A stretch of 5,490 bases of DNA from JANLQX01 sp043775075. Its GTDB lineage: Bacteria > Actinomycetota > Acidimicrobiia > Acidimicrobiales > JANYDT01. Location of the stretch: contig JAYVSS010000032.1 in assembly GCA_043775075.1 (NCBI GenBank), positions 1 to 5,490 on the forward strand, read 5' to 3'. The position numbers and the translations under genes are program-made. Positions 5,137 through 5,490 of the stretch are shown here, piece after piece (the stretch's first letter is position 1; each line of letters starts with the position of its first letter). The notes beneath the pieces are model-generated. The model ran no database searches. It was given only the letters and a program-made list of their open reading frames with translations, and had not been told where the DNA came from.

Positions 5137-5490
<354 letters not shown>

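Overview
The window looks like chromosomal DNA from a high-GC actinobacterium. The 16S rRNA fragment has an actinobacterial look, the coding regions are GC-rich with GTG starts, and several genes start within a few bases of a TANNNT -10 box (probable leaderless mRNAs). Acidimicrobiia is my best guess at class level. It rests on the repeat family in the secreted protein and the general look of the 16S, so it is not certain.

Layout, left to right: the first 32 codons of argG on the minus strand (1-98); a 106-bp divergent regulatory region with a perfect 14-bp palindrome (99-204); a tight plus-strand run argH (205-1635), mpg/3-methyladenine DNA glycosylase (1642-2232) and a secreted repeat protein of unknown function (2238-3422), with gaps of only 6 and 5 bp; a 62-bp convergent gap; tyrS on the minus strand (3485-4735); a roughly 400-bp rRNA promoter and leader region (4736-5136); and the first ~354 bases of 16S rRNA (from about 5137), which runs off the window.

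Functionally, argG and argH encode the last two steps of arginine synthesis and diverge from a shared control region. MPG is a base-excision repair enzyme probably translated from the argH mRNA. The third gene has a signal peptide, a Lys/Thr-rich linker and two copies of a beta-rich repeat seen in actinobacterial surface proteins. tyrS and the rRNA operon, both translation functions, diverge from one compact promoter region in which the rrn -35 hexamer lies exactly 17 bp from both -10 boxes. The rRNA leader has a boxA-type antitermination element followed by competing stem-loops.

I found no mobile element, CRISPR array, tRNA or obvious new defence or mobile system. The points most worth checking are the argG/argH palindrome, the leaderless starts, the shared tyrS/rrn promoter region, the substituted ATP-site motif in TyrRS, and the secreted protein in the argH operon.
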